A stretch of DNA of 64,000 nt from JACCZH01 sp963729445 (GTDB lineage: Bacteria > Chloroflexota > Chloroflexia > Thermomicrobiales > CFX8). Made by a program: the position numbers and the translations under genes. Below are positions 1-8,322 of this stretch, one piece after another. Position 1 is the stretch's first letter. Each line of letters starts with the position of its first letter. Where the stretch lies: assembly GCA_963729445.1 (NCBI GenBank), contig CAVSNU010000002.1, forward strand, positions 1-64,000, in the 5' to 3' direction. The notes beneath the pieces were generated by a model, which saw only the letters and a list, made by a program, of their open reading frames with translations, searched no databases and was not told the origin of the DNA.

Positions 1-126
1 CGCATCGCTGGGGCCTTCAACGCCGCGGCGTCGGCGAGTCGGCGGGGCGCGGCGTCGTCCGGGCCGCAGGCGACGAGGAGGAGGGGGAGGGCGAGCGCGG
101 AAAGACGGAGCGGGTGCGACGAGGCG
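1..126 (-). CDS. Lipoprotein N-terminus (partial, runs off the window)
   Basis: On the minus strand one frame reads LRLSALALPLLLVACGPDD, a hydrophobic stretch ending in a lipobox-like VAC. This is the pattern of a type II signal peptide of a lipoprotein. The rest of the protein lies beyond the window edge, so its function is unknown. No ATG is visible in this frame just upstream; an indel or an alternative start may hide it, as in the neighbouring genes. The frame begins about 80 bases after the end of the NTF2-like lipoprotein gene, in the same direction. Confidence 0.35.
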
Positions 127-199
127 CGGATGGCGGACGAGGGAGGACGGGCCGAACCTACGCCCACCGGTCGGGGTACGGCGCACGCCCGCGCCGGGC

Positions 200-703
200 G
201 CTCACTGCGCCGGGGCCTCGGCTGCTCGTGTCGAGGAAGCACGCGCCAGCGGCCGTCGGCGTCGAGGCGCCAGAGAGCGGCGCACGCCCCGCGGTAGAGG
301 GTGTCGGCCGCCGCGTCGCCGAGGCGGACGAGCACGGAGAAGCGGGTGGTGGAAGCCGCGGCGGCTGTTCGGTGAACACGCCCGCGTCGGTCGGCGCCCA
401 CACGAGGCGGTGGGCGGGGTCGGCGAAGAGGCCCTGCGTCGAAGGCGCGGACGGCCCGGCGAGGCCCTGGACGGCGTCGCCCCCCCATGCTGGAGGCGGA
501 CGGCGTCGGCGGCGTAGGCCGTCCATCCAGCCGTCGAGCCCGCGCGCGGCCGTGGCGGCGGCGAAGGCGCGGTCGGCCGTCCATCAGCGCGGCCCGCGTC
601 GGCCGACGGGTCCGGCGGCGGGCGGCGGCGGCGCACCCGGCCAGGAGCGCCGCGTAGAGGGCCGCCGCGGCCAAGCGCGAGGGGGAAGGAAAGGGCGGGG
701 CAT
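200..703 (-). CDS. NTF2/SnoaL-like lipoprotein (frameshifted)
   Basis: The protein is split over several minus-strand frames. From the ATG near 703, one shift gives RLAAAALYAALLAGC, a signal peptide with lipobox LAGC. Next come FAAATAARGLDGWMD, then AYAADAVRLQHGG and VQGLA, then LFADPAHRLVWAPTDAGVF, and finally LYRGACAALWRLDADGRW. A residue run such as YAADAV-x(n)-G-x-VQG and a late ALWR-x-DADGRW strand is typical of NTF2-like (SnoaL/DUF4440) folds. These small cone-shaped domains are widespread and their substrate cannot be predicted. The indels are probably sequence errors because the neighbouring genes show the same pattern. The exact C-terminus is uncertain. Confidence 0.5.
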
Positions 704-790
704 CGGGTGCGGTGCGGGCTCGGCGGCGAAGGTACCAGAGTGGCCCGTCCCCAACCGCCGGGCGGGGCACTTTGCCGTCCCCGGCCCCGC

Positions 791-1325
791 TCAGGCGCCG
801 CCGACGCCGTAGCGCTCGGCGAGGACGCGGAGGCTGGTGCCGCTCGTGCCCGGCGATGATGTCGGCGAGGCGCGCGCACCTCACGTGAAACCGCTCGCCG
901 TCCCCGCCCGGCCCATCCGCCCCGGCGCTCAGCCCGCCGAGGAGCGGCGAGCGTCGCCCGCCGGACGGCGGCGAACCGTCGAGCGAGGTCCGCGAGGGGC
1001 CGGGCGTCGAAGCCGCCGTGGGCGACGTAGGGGTTCTCGTCGAACGAGGCGAGCGGCGTCGCGTCGGCGCGCGCGATGCGGAGGGCGCGGTAGGCGAACA
1101 CCCGCTCGGCGTCGGCCACGTGCCCGACGACCTCCTTCACGCTCCACTTCCCCGGGCGCGTAGCGGTGGGCCGCCCCGCGCCTCCGTCACCCCGCGCAGT
1201 GCGGCGAGGGCCTCCTCCGTCTGCGCGGCCAGGGTGGGCAGCAGGTCGTCGCCCGGGACGAGCGAGACGTACGTGTGGTAGTAGGGGGCGTACTCGTCGG
1301 GGGCGGGGCGACGGATGACGGGCAT
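791..1325 (-). CDS. DinB family protein (frameshifted)
   Basis: The start MPVIRRPAPDEYAPYYHTYV is followed by LVPGDDLLPTLAAQTEEAL, then PGKWSVKEVVGHVADAERVF, ASFDENPYVAHGGF, LADLARRFAAVR and FHVRCARLADIIAGHERH. The order PGKWSVKEVVGH...DAERVFAYRALRIA...H...GHERHH matches the DinB_2 four-helix fold, with its three metal-ligand histidines (GH, H, GHERHH). These proteins are putative metal-dependent transferases, often thiol-linked, with unknown substrates. At least three indels split the frame: in or near the GGGG run at about 1170, at the CCGGGG near 1155, and near 850. Joining frames at those places restores a normal-length protein of about 175 aa ending ...RVLAERYGVGGA. Confidence 0.72.
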
Positions 1326-1401
1326 GGCGCGGCGGGGAGCGGGCCGGCGAAGCTCGCGCCGGCGGGCCGCACGGCGCCACCGGGCGCGTCGCCGCCGGGC
1401 G

Positions 1402-2466
1402 TCAGGCCACCGTCGCCACGGGCAGGCCGAGGAAGGCCCCGTACCGCTCGGCGGCCTCCTCGACGGCCCGCCGCTCGGCATCGGACCGGGGGCGAAGGGG
1501 CTCGTCGTGACCGTCACGCCGCCCTTCGCCAGCGTCCGCTTCCAGGTGCCCACGATCCGGCCGTCCACGACGAGGAGGTGGTCGAACGTGAACAGGGCGC
1601 CGCGGGCCGGGTCGTGGATCGCGCTGCGGTCGCGGTAGCTGATGTACTCGTCGTAGGTGTGCAGGAGGTGGGTCCGCGCGCCGGCCGCCGGGGGCGGGGC
1701 CCCGGAGTCCGACCAGTACGTCTGCCCGTCGATCTCCTCGCGCAGGAGGGCGTCCCCGGCCGCCTCCGCCCCCCGGCGGGCGTCGGTGAGGGTGAGGCCG
1801 GACCACCACGTGAAGTCGCGCAGGGTGGCGGGGCCGTGGCTCGTCAGGTAGCGGCGGACGAACAGGCGCCGCCACGGCCTCCTCGCGCGGGAGCGGCCCG
1901 GGGGCGTGGGGCGCGCGCTCGTCGAGGAGGGCGTACGTGTGGGATGCGCGCCGTGCCGGGGGCCGCTGCACACGAGCCCGTCCAGCTCCGCGCGCATCAT
2001 GAGGAAGCCCATCCGCAGGGGCTCTCGGTGGGGACGCCGGCGGCGTCGAGGACGGCCCGCAGCTCGGCGTGGGTGCGGGACCGGCCGCCCTCCAGCGCGC
2101 GCGCCAGCGCGTCGTGGCTGCGGGCGAGGACGGCGGCGTCCAGCCCCAGCTTCCGGTAGTACGACGCGACCTGGGCCAGCACGCGCGGGCCCGTGAGGGC
2201 GAGCATCCACCGGACGTCCTCGGGGACGACGAAGTGCCACGTGGGACGGAGCACGTGGGTGCGGAGGATGGACCCCTCCGCGAAGGCCCGCTCGACGTCG
2301 ACGTCCGAGCCGCCGCGCAGGCGCAGCCCGAGGGCCCACTTCGCGCCGGGGAAGTCCTGCGCCTGCACGGCGCCGAGCCGGCGGACGACGTCGGCGGGGG
2401 CGCCGGCCAGGGGCGGGCGAGGTGCTGGTTCGTCAGCCGCCGGTGGGCGATGGCGGAGGGCGCCAT
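1402..2466 (-). CDS. Winged-helix DNA-binding protein, AlkZ/YcaQ-like (frameshifted)
   Basis: The start MAPSAIAHRRLTNQHLA is followed by LGAVQAQDFPGAKWALGLR, ILRTHVLRPTWHFVVPEDVR, MGFLMMRAELDGLVCSGP, YLTSHGPATLRDFTWWSGLT and LHTYDEYISYRDRS. Then come FTFDHLLVVDGRIVGTWKR and the C-terminus YGAFLGLPVATVA. NQHL, VQAQD, RPTWHFV, RRYLxSHGPATxxDFxWWSGL and DEYxxxYRDR are characteristic of the winged-helix DNA-binding family PF06224, which includes the AlkZ glycosylases that unhook DNA crosslinks. The AlkZ catalytic QxQ motif corresponds to the VQAQD segment here. At least three indels break the frame, near 2420, 2030 and 1880. The role as a glycosylase is inferred; many family members are uncharacterised. 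Confidence 0.7.
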   Translation of the reverse strand: MAPSAIAHRRLTNQHLARPWPAPPPTSSAGSAPCRRRTSPARSGPSGCACAAARTSTSSGPSRRGPSSAPTCSVPRGTSSSPRTSGGCSPSRARACWPRSRRTTGSWGWTPPSSPAATTRWRARWRAAGPAPTPSCGPSSTPPASPPRAPADGLPHDARGAGRARVQRPPARRASHTYALLDERAPHAPGPLPREEAVAAPVRPPLPDEPRPRHPARLHVVVRPHPHRRPPGGGGGRGRPPARGDRRADVLVGLRGPAPGGRRADPPPAHLRRVHQLPRPQRDPRPGPRRPVHVRPPPRRGRPDRGHLEADAGEGRRDGHDEPLRPRSDAERRAVEEAAERYGAFLGLPVATVA

Positions 2467-2509
2467 GAGGGGAGGGGGTCGGACGCAGGCGCGGTCCTCC
2501 CTCCCCCGC

Positions 2510-3938
2510 TCAGGCCGGCGGGATGTTGCGGTTCGTGCGGAACACGTTCTGCGGATCCCACTTCGCCTTGACCTCGGCGAGCCGGCGAGCCGCCTTGCCG
2601 AGCGCCGCCTCGATGCGCTCGGGACCTTCGTCCTCGGTCAGGAAGTTGACGTAGGTGCCGCCGGTCGAGAACGACCTGCAGGTCGTTCCACGCCTCGCGC
2701 GCCCATTCGATGTTCGCCTCGTCGTCCTCCGGCCTGCTCCCAGGAGCCCGCGATGTTGAGCACGTAGCGCGCGTCGCGGTTGCCGACCGGCGAGTGATCG
2801 TCGCTCGAGCCGGTTCAGCGCGCCGCCGATCTGGAACAGGATCACCGCCGAGTGCGGCGAGCGGATCCTCGCCGCGTGCTCGATGACCTTCTCGCACGAG
2901 CTCCGGCTCGATCCGCGGCAGGTACTCGCTCTTCCAGTAGTAGCGCCGGCCCTTCGGCTGCGTGGCGTCGAGCAGCGTCTGCATCTGCGCGTACGGCCGG
3001 CGCACCAGCACGTCGCCGATCGGGCTTGCCGAACGACTTGATCGGGGCGACGCGCCTTCTCGCCCTCCTCGGGCTTGCCCGCTGTGGCAGGCGAGGATCG
3101 CGACGATCGGCTTCCCGTGCATCTCCTTCGGCAGCCACGGCGCCGGCGGCGCCGGGCGCATGAGCGCGACGAGCGTGAGCTCGGGCGGCGCCTCCTCGGC
3201 GAGCGTCCGGTACAGCTCGAGCACCCTGGGCGCCTCGCTCGCCGGCCAGGCCACGAGCGCCGCCGACGATCTCCGGACCGACGGGGTAGAGCGCGTAATC
3301 GATGCCGGTCACGACGCCGAAGTTGCCGCCGCCGCCGCGCAGCCCCCAGAAGAGGTCCGGGTTCTCGTCGCTCGCTCGCGCGCACCAGCCGCGCCGTCGG
3401 CGGTCACGACGTCCATGCCGACGACGTTGTCCGAGGTCCAGCCCCAGCGCCGCGTCAGGTAGCCGAAGCCGCCGCCCAGGGTGAGTCCGGCGATGCCGGT
3501 GAGCGAGACGAAACCGAGGACGGTGGCGAGCCCGTGCACCTGCGTTTCGCGATCCACGTCGCCGAGCAGGCAGCCCGCCTGCGCGTGGGCGATCCGTTCG
3601 CTGCGGGTCCACCCAGACGCCGCGCATGAGCGACAGGTCGAGCATCAGCGCGCCGTCGGCCGCGGCGAGGCCGGCGATGTTGTGTCCGCCGCCCTTGATG
3701 CAGAGCAGGAGCTCGTGCTCGCGCGCGAACTGCACGCACGCGATCACGTCGGCGACGCCGAGGCAGCGCGCGACGACGGCGGGCTGCCGGTCGATCATGG
3801 CGTTCCAGACGGTCCGCGACTCCTCGTAGCCCGGCGTCGCCGGGCACGAGCACCGGCCCCTTGAGACGCATCTTCAGAGCCGTCGAGCGTGTCCTGCGTC
3901 AGGTCGATCTCGCGGCCGTCCAGCGTTTTCGCGTTCAT
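2510..3938 (-). CDS. FAD-linked oxidase, BBE/berberine-bridge type (frameshifted)
   Basis: The start MNAKTLDGREIDLT leads into NAMIDRQPAVVARCLGVADV and CIKGGGHNIAGLAAADGALM, the FAD-binding segment whose GGGHN histidine is the usual covalent FAD attachment site. Next come GIAGLTLGGGFGYLTRRWG, DNPDLFWGLRGGGGNFGVVT and the C-terminal BBE signature VNFLTEDEG...KAKWDPQNVFRTNRNIPPA. Length (about 470 aa) and domain order (FAD_binding_4, then BBE) fit flavin oxidoreductases that oxidise alcohols, sugars or small metabolites; the substrate is unknown. Roughly eight indels interrupt the frame; many lie next to TCG- or CGA-containing strings. The expected second covalent residue, a Cys in the GIAG segment, is not evident. 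Confidence 0.75.
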
Positions 3939-4017
3939 GGCCGGGCGGCGTCCGGTGGGCGTTAGGGCCTGCACCGGCTGATGTTACGAGGCACCGGCCG
4001 CACGAGGCCCCGGCGGC

Positions 4018-4562
4018 TCAGCGGCGGACCGGCTCGGGGGCGTCGGCGTAGCGCCGTACTTCCCGAGCAGGCGGCCGACGGCGACCAGCAGCGGGAACAC
4101 GAGGCGACTGGCGCCGGGATCTCCACCATCGCGAACTCGCTCCGGTAGCGGGTCGTCAGGAATGCCGCGTCGAACGGGTCCGGCCGCTGCCCGCCGTGCG
4201 CCGCTGCGAGTCGAAGACTGCGCGAGGAAGTACTCGATGTTGTCGGCCGGCTCGATGTAGCCGTGCAGCGAGCTCGCCCTCGCCGGCGTTCCAGAACCGG
4301 TGCGCCTCGCCCGGCGTGAAGACGACCGTCTCGCCCGGCCCGGCGAACTGCGCCTGCTCGCCGGGCCGCTGGTAGCCGATCCGCCCTGCCGCACCGTCAG
4401 CGCCTCCTCCTGGTAGTGGTGGACGTGCATCGGCGGGCCCGGCGCCTGGCTCGACGACGTTCTCCACCTCCAGGCGGTCGCCCGGCGGCGCCGGACTCGG
4501 CGGAGGAAGGTGAGCCGCTCGCCGGCGCCGTTGTCGATGGTGTGCGGGTAGGTGTAGCGCAT
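4018..4562 (-). CDS. Cupin domain protein (frameshifted)
   Basis: The start MRYTYPHTIDNGAGERLTFL is followed in other frames by GPPMHVHHYQEEALTVRQG and PGETVVFTPGEAHRFWNAGEGEL, then HGYIEPADNIEYFLAQ, DPFDAAFLTTRYRSEFAMVE and RLVFPLLVAVGRLLGKY. HVHxxQEE and PGEAHRFWNAGEGE are the two cupin motifs with metal-binding His and Glu. The C-terminal hydrophobic stretch may be a membrane helix or an amphipathic helix. Cupins of this kind are small metal-binding sensors or enzymes with no predictable substrate. At least four indels break it. The stop near 4018 assumes a frame correction just before ADAPEPVRR. Confidence 0.6.
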
Positions 4563-4617
4563 GGCGGGGAGTAGAGGGGAAGGCCGCCGGGCGGCGGGGT
4601 GCCCGAAAACTCCGGCG

Positions 4618-5668
4618 CTACGCGTCGCCCTCCATGGGCCGATCGGCCCAGTTTGCGGGGTCCGCCTCGCCGTCCGGGCCGGGCGCGCCCGTGGCGCCGG
4701 TGGGGTGGGGGGGGGCGCGTCGAGGACGCGGACCATCGGGCGGGCGCGTCCGGCGCACCGTCAGCTCGAACACGTCGGGGCGCCCGTAGTGCCCGGCCAC
4801 GTCGAGCTGGAAGCGGGGGCCCGTCAGTCGCGCGGGTCGACCTCGGCGTAGAGGATCTCCTCCCGTTCGCGCACCGGCTCCACGAGGAACTTCCCGTCCG
4901 GGTCGATGATGGTGCTCTCGCCGGGGTTGAGCCACTCCGATGTCGGGGAGGTAGCCGCCTTGAACGCGTAGCGGTCGGGGACGTCGTCGCGGCGCATGGG
5001 CGTGCAGCAGCCGACGACGTACACGCGCCCCTCCTTCGCGATGTGCCGGAGCGTCGAGGTCCACGGCTCGCCGCGGTCCCACGTCGGCGCGACGTAGAGC
5101 TGGGCGCCCCACGCGTAGAGCGCGTAGCGCGCCAGCGGCATGTAGTTCTCCCAGCAGATCAGCCCGGCGAGCCGGCCGATGGGGAGGTCGTAGACCGCAG
5201 CGTGCTGCCGTCGCCCTGCCCGTGCACGAGGCGCTCGGCCACGGTGGGGACGAGCTTCCGGTGCGTGCCCAGCAGCCGCCCGTCGGCGCCGATGAAGAGC
5301 AGGGCGTTGTAGAGCGTCGTCCCGCTCGCCTCGGCGTTGCGCTCGTTGACGCCCATCACCACGTTGACGCCCGCCGCGGCGGCCGCCCGGCAGAGCCGGT
5401 CGATCTCCGGGCTCGGCACGTCACGGCGTTCTCCAGCAGCTCGGCGTAGAGCTCCCGCAGCTCCTGGGTCTTGTAGGGCGGGATGAACCACGCCCAGAGC
5501 GGGTAGGTGGGGATGAACCCCTCGGGGAAGACCGCGAGCCTGGCGCCCGCCGCGGCCCGCCTCGGCGATCAGCGCGCACGCCTTCTCCACGGTGGCGGCC
5601 CGGTCGAGGAAGACCGGCGTCGCCTGCACGGCGGCGACGAGGAACGGGGATGGTGGATTGTCGCTCAT
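4618..5668 (-). CDS. Carbon-nitrogen hydrolase, nitrilase-like (frameshifted)
   Basis: The nitrilase triad is visible across frames: the Glu in LAVFPEGFIPTYPLWAWF, the Lys in THRKLVPTVAERLVHGQG and the Cys in LIICWENYMPLARYALY. The protein begins MSDNPPSPFLVAAVQATPVF and ends FELTVRR...GEADPANWADRPM. Length (about 345 aa) and the CWENYMPL motif fit nitrilases (branch 1), which hydrolyse nitriles to carboxylic acids and ammonia. Cyanide hydratases share this core. Indels occur near 5195, 5420, 5560 and 4940. The ATG overlaps the stop of the upstream DUF2806 gene as ATGA, although the two differ sharply in base composition. Confidence 0.75.
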
Positions 5669-6574
5669 ATGAACCGCTGCAGCCTAAAGCTTACGTGCTT
5701 TGTATTTTGGAGTCTTTTAAGACTCAATCGCCCTAAAGATAGACCGTTAAGCCTATCAACAATATAATCAGCAAAGCCAGATATCTTGGCTTTCGGACTT
5801 ACTCTTTCAAGCTGCGCGCCAGCATTAGTGAGCCATACGCTGCCTATATCGATATTAGGATTGTCATCATTAAGAGTGATAATTTCAATCGTTTCATCAA
5901 AATACTTGATATTGATGATTTTTTTATTAGCCTTGAGGCATAGTCCACCAAATCCACTGGTTTTATGGGTTATTAAACCGATGCTCTCTAGGTGCATGAG
6001 GTCCGTGACGTAAGTCTGATAATATTTCATCTTCGGATTCATACACAACAGGAAATATTGTATCGTTGTCCATCGTAACGCAGTAGTTCAATAGCGTCGT
6101 GAATTTCTCCGCATCTCTTCTATCTAAAGTATAGAGTAGTCCGAGCGTTCTTTTTGAAATAGTGCCAGGATCATTGGCCTCAGATGCAAGAAGCTTGGAC
6201 CAGATAGATTGAGCCTGATGATCTCAGATCTTTCTGGCGTAATCGAAAAAATATATCAACCAATCTGAATCAAGATCAACAGGTTTGGCATTATCATTGA
6301 TTCCGGACAGAGATCCCTCTATGATAGATTCCATGTTGGACTGAAAAATAGTTTCTTCATTTGATAATCTTAATAGTGCGCGATCGCGGATCTCTGAAAT
6401 TTCTAGATCTGATTCTGCAATAATCTTGTTTGCCTTGGCTTGTGCATTCGCCATGCGTACTGCTTGATATGGCTCATATAGTACGCCAACGGCATTTGAG
6501 ATCTTTTCAATGAGAACCGTGACGGGTTTTGATAGATCACCCAAATTTACGATAGAATTATTTGTGGAAGTCAT
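5665..6574 (-). pseudogene. DUF2806 protein, broken by one stop codon and one frameshift
   Basis: The N-terminal part reads MTSTNNSIVNLGDLSKPVTV, LIEKISNAVGVLYEPYQAVR, then AKANKIIAESDLEISEIRDR and DSDWLIYFFDYARKI. An in-frame TGA follows, then DHQAQSIWSKLLASEANDPG, TISKRTLGLLYTLDRRDAE and PVVYESEDEI. A frameshift near 6,020 leads to YVTDLMHLESIGLITH and ...IGSVWLTNAGAQLERVSPK. The arrangement (LIEKIS-A-G, acidic helical region, SIWSKLLASEANDPGTISKRT, LDxxDAExFT, HLESIGLI, VWLTNAG) matches the uncharacterised DUF2806 family. The TGA stands where the family has Ser, so it is a nonsense change or error, not recoding. No function is known. The gene ends in an ATGA overlap with the nitrilase start. 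Confidence 0.65.
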
Positions 6575-6600
6575 GGGCTATTAGGTCATTATGATATGAT
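5669..6600. other. AT-rich island inside GC-rich sequence
   Basis: Base composition changes abruptly just before the nitrilase start and returns to GC-rich after about 6,600. The block is roughly 60% A+T, while both flanks are strongly GC-rich. It holds one damaged gene (DUF2806). No integrase, transposase, terminal repeat or tRNA is visible at its edges. It may be horizontally acquired DNA or a misassembled insert. Confidence 0.6.
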
Positions 6601-6611
6601 AGCTCAGGAGG

Positions 6612-6790
6612 TTAAAGCAAGAGTGTCCTGTGTGACCCGGCGTCCAGCACGATGCCATCGTAGCCGACGATCCGAACGTAGCCGGAGCATGAGGCCAGGA
6701 GAAAGGTCTGCGCGGCTGTATACGTGCGAGAGCGCGCTGGCCTCGGGAATTGCGTCGTCGGCTGGGATAATAGAGCAGGCAGACGAATCC
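6612..6790 (-). CDS. Unrecognised C-terminal fragment
   Basis: One minus-strand frame reads RTYTAAQTFLLASCSGYVRI then VGYDGIVLDAGSHRTLLL and stops at 6612. Alternating hydrophobic residues suggest beta strands. I do not recognise the family. The rest of the gene would have been upstream (higher coordinates), but no continuous frame is found before the VOC gene, so this is either a remnant or the frame is lost to indels. It lies directly beside the AT-rich island, whose edge may have truncated it. Confidence 0.25.
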
Positions 6791-6842
6791 GGCAGCAAGG
6801 CGCGGCTGCGCCGGCACAGACCCGGCCTGGCGTGGCGCCTCG

Positions 6843-7217
6843 TCAGCCCGCGCTCGCCTGCCCGAACCGGAGGCTGTTGCCGTCGGGGTCGCGCACGTAC
6901 ACCTCGCGCGTGCCCCACGTTTGGTCCGTCGGCGGGAGGGCGATGGGGACCCCCTTCGCCACGAACTCGGCGTGCAGCGCGTCCACGTCGTCCAAGCGGA
7001 CGTAGGCGGCGCTCCCGGCCACGCCGTCGCCGGGGTAGGAGGAGACGTGCAGCTCGCAGCCGTCCCGCGTCAGGCCCACGTAGCCGGGGTCCGGCCGGTC
7101 GTCGTGGGCGGGGACGGAGCAAAGAACGCCACGCGGAAGCCGAGGAGGTCGCGGTAGAACGCCTCCGCCGCCTCGATGCGGCGGACGTGGAGGATGGGGA
7201 CGTGCTTATGGGAGCAT
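6843..7217 (-). CDS. VOC (glyoxalase/bleomycin-resistance fold) protein (frameshifted)
   Basis: HKHVPILHVRRIEAAEAFYR followed by DLLGFRVAFFA gives the first beta-alpha-beta-beta-beta module. YVGLTRDGCELHVSSYPGDG, SAAYVRLDDVDALHAEFVAK, GVPIALPPTDQTWGTREVYV and RDPDGNSLRFGQ give the second. HxxPILHV...ELHVSSYPGD...WGTREVYVRDPDGNxLRFG is typical of bleomycin-resistance-like VOC proteins, which bind small ligands or catalyse metal-dependent reactions. An indel near 7,100 joins the two halves, and another sits at the proposed ATG (7,217), where an early stop appears. Substrate unknown. Confidence 0.7.
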
Positions 7218-7433
7218 GGCCGGGGGCGGGTAGGGGCCGTGGGACGCCGGGGGGGATGGAGGCTCCCGGAACGGGCGGTGGGACGGGCGGGCACGGGAGG
7301 GGACGGCGGAGTCTCGGTCCGCCGGCTGACCCCCGACTGTCACCCCTTGCCCGACCCGATCCCGCCGGGTCCCCGCCCCACGAGGAGGCGCCCTGTCTGC
7401 CGCCCGCTTCGCCCGGTGCATCGGGCGGAGGCG

Positions 7434-7905
7434 TCAGGCGGCCTGCGCGTCGAGGTCCTTGCCGAGGCACACGCTCGTCTCGTGCGAGAGGGTGTACGCC
7501 CCGTAAAGCGGAATCGGGCGGAAGCCGCACGCCCGGTACAGCGCGAGGGCGGCGGCCTGCCGCACGCCCGTTTCGAGGACGAGCCGCAACGCCCCGCGCG
7601 CCCGCGCCTCCGCCTCCAGCGCGTCCACGAGGCGCCGCCCGAGGCCCGTCCCCCGCGCCCCGGGCGCGACGTACATCCGCTTCAACTCCGCCGTCTCGCC
7701 GTCGAGCATCCGCACGGCGCCGCACCCGACGGGTTCGTCCGCGAGGTAGACGACGAGGAAGGCCCCGCGCGCGCCCGTCACCTCCTCGGGGTCGAGGCCG
7801 AAGTGGGTCGCCCCCGGCTCGGGGTAGAGCCCCGACAGCTCGGCGTTCAGGGCGTCGATGAGGGCGCGGCTCTCCGGCGCGGAGAAGGCCTGCTGGTCGC
7901 GATGG
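7434..7905 (-). CDS. GNAT family N-acetyltransferase
   Basis: A continuous minus-strand frame reads FSAPESRALIDALNAELSGL, then GAFLVVYLADEPVGCGAVRM, ELKRMYVAPGARGTGLGRRL, LRLVLETGVRQAAALALYRA and CGFRPIPLYGAY. The RMYVAPGARGTGLGRRL segment contains the acetyl-CoA pyrophosphate loop (R/Q-x-x-G-x-G/A) of GNAT enzymes. Length (about 155 aa) fits the family. The acceptor substrate is unknown. The start is uncertain because an indel near 7,900 separates it from upstream sequence. It overlaps no other real gene and lies 72 bases downstream of the DUF4180 gene. Confidence 0.75.
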
Positions 7906-7977
7906 TGAGGAGCTTGCAGGTATGGGGCCGCGCGGGAAGGAGGACGCCCGAGGCTACGAACGGCCCGTCGCTCCGGC

Positions 7978-8309
7978 TCAACCGGCCGCGGCGTCGAGCC
8001 AGCGCACCGCGTCCTCCCGCGTGGGGAAGAACCGGAGCTGCCGCCCCCGGTTGGCCTCCCGGCGACGCCGGCAACGGCCCGGAGTGGGCGGCCGGGTCGG
8101 GCACGACGGCGGCCGCGCGGATGCCGTAGAGCGTGAGCCGCTGCATGAGCTCCCCGGCCACGCCCGTGCTGAGTCGAAGAACGCCGGGGGCAGCGCGCCC
8201 CGGTCTCGAGCAGGACGGCCCGCCGCCCGTCCTCGAAGCAGGCGGCCACGACGTCCGCCGGGTCGAAGGCGCCGTCGCCGGCCGGCGCGAACGCGACGTA
8301 GGGGCTCAT
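7978..8309 (-). CDS. DUF4180 domain protein (frameshifted)
   Basis: The start MSPYVAFAPAGDGAFDPADV is followed by VAACFEDGRRAVLLETGA, then (after indels near 8,175-8,200) PAFFDLSTGVAGELMQRLTL, YGIRAAAVVPDPAAHSGP and the end LRFFPTREDAVRWLDAAAG. The pattern LL-ETGAL-PAFFDLSTGVAGELMQKL-YGIR and the final RFFPTREDAxxWL match DUF4180. No function is established. One indel is a base missing beside TCGA at about 8,175. It is 14 bases downstream of dnaE in the same direction. Confidence 0.6.
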
Positions 8310-8322
8310 GCGCGCGTCAGGT

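Noticed and set aside
6224..6240. Selenocysteine at the in-frame TGA of the DUF2806 gene
   Set aside because: The family has Ser at that position, the gene has a second frameshift, and no suitable hairpin follows. It is a nonsense change or error.
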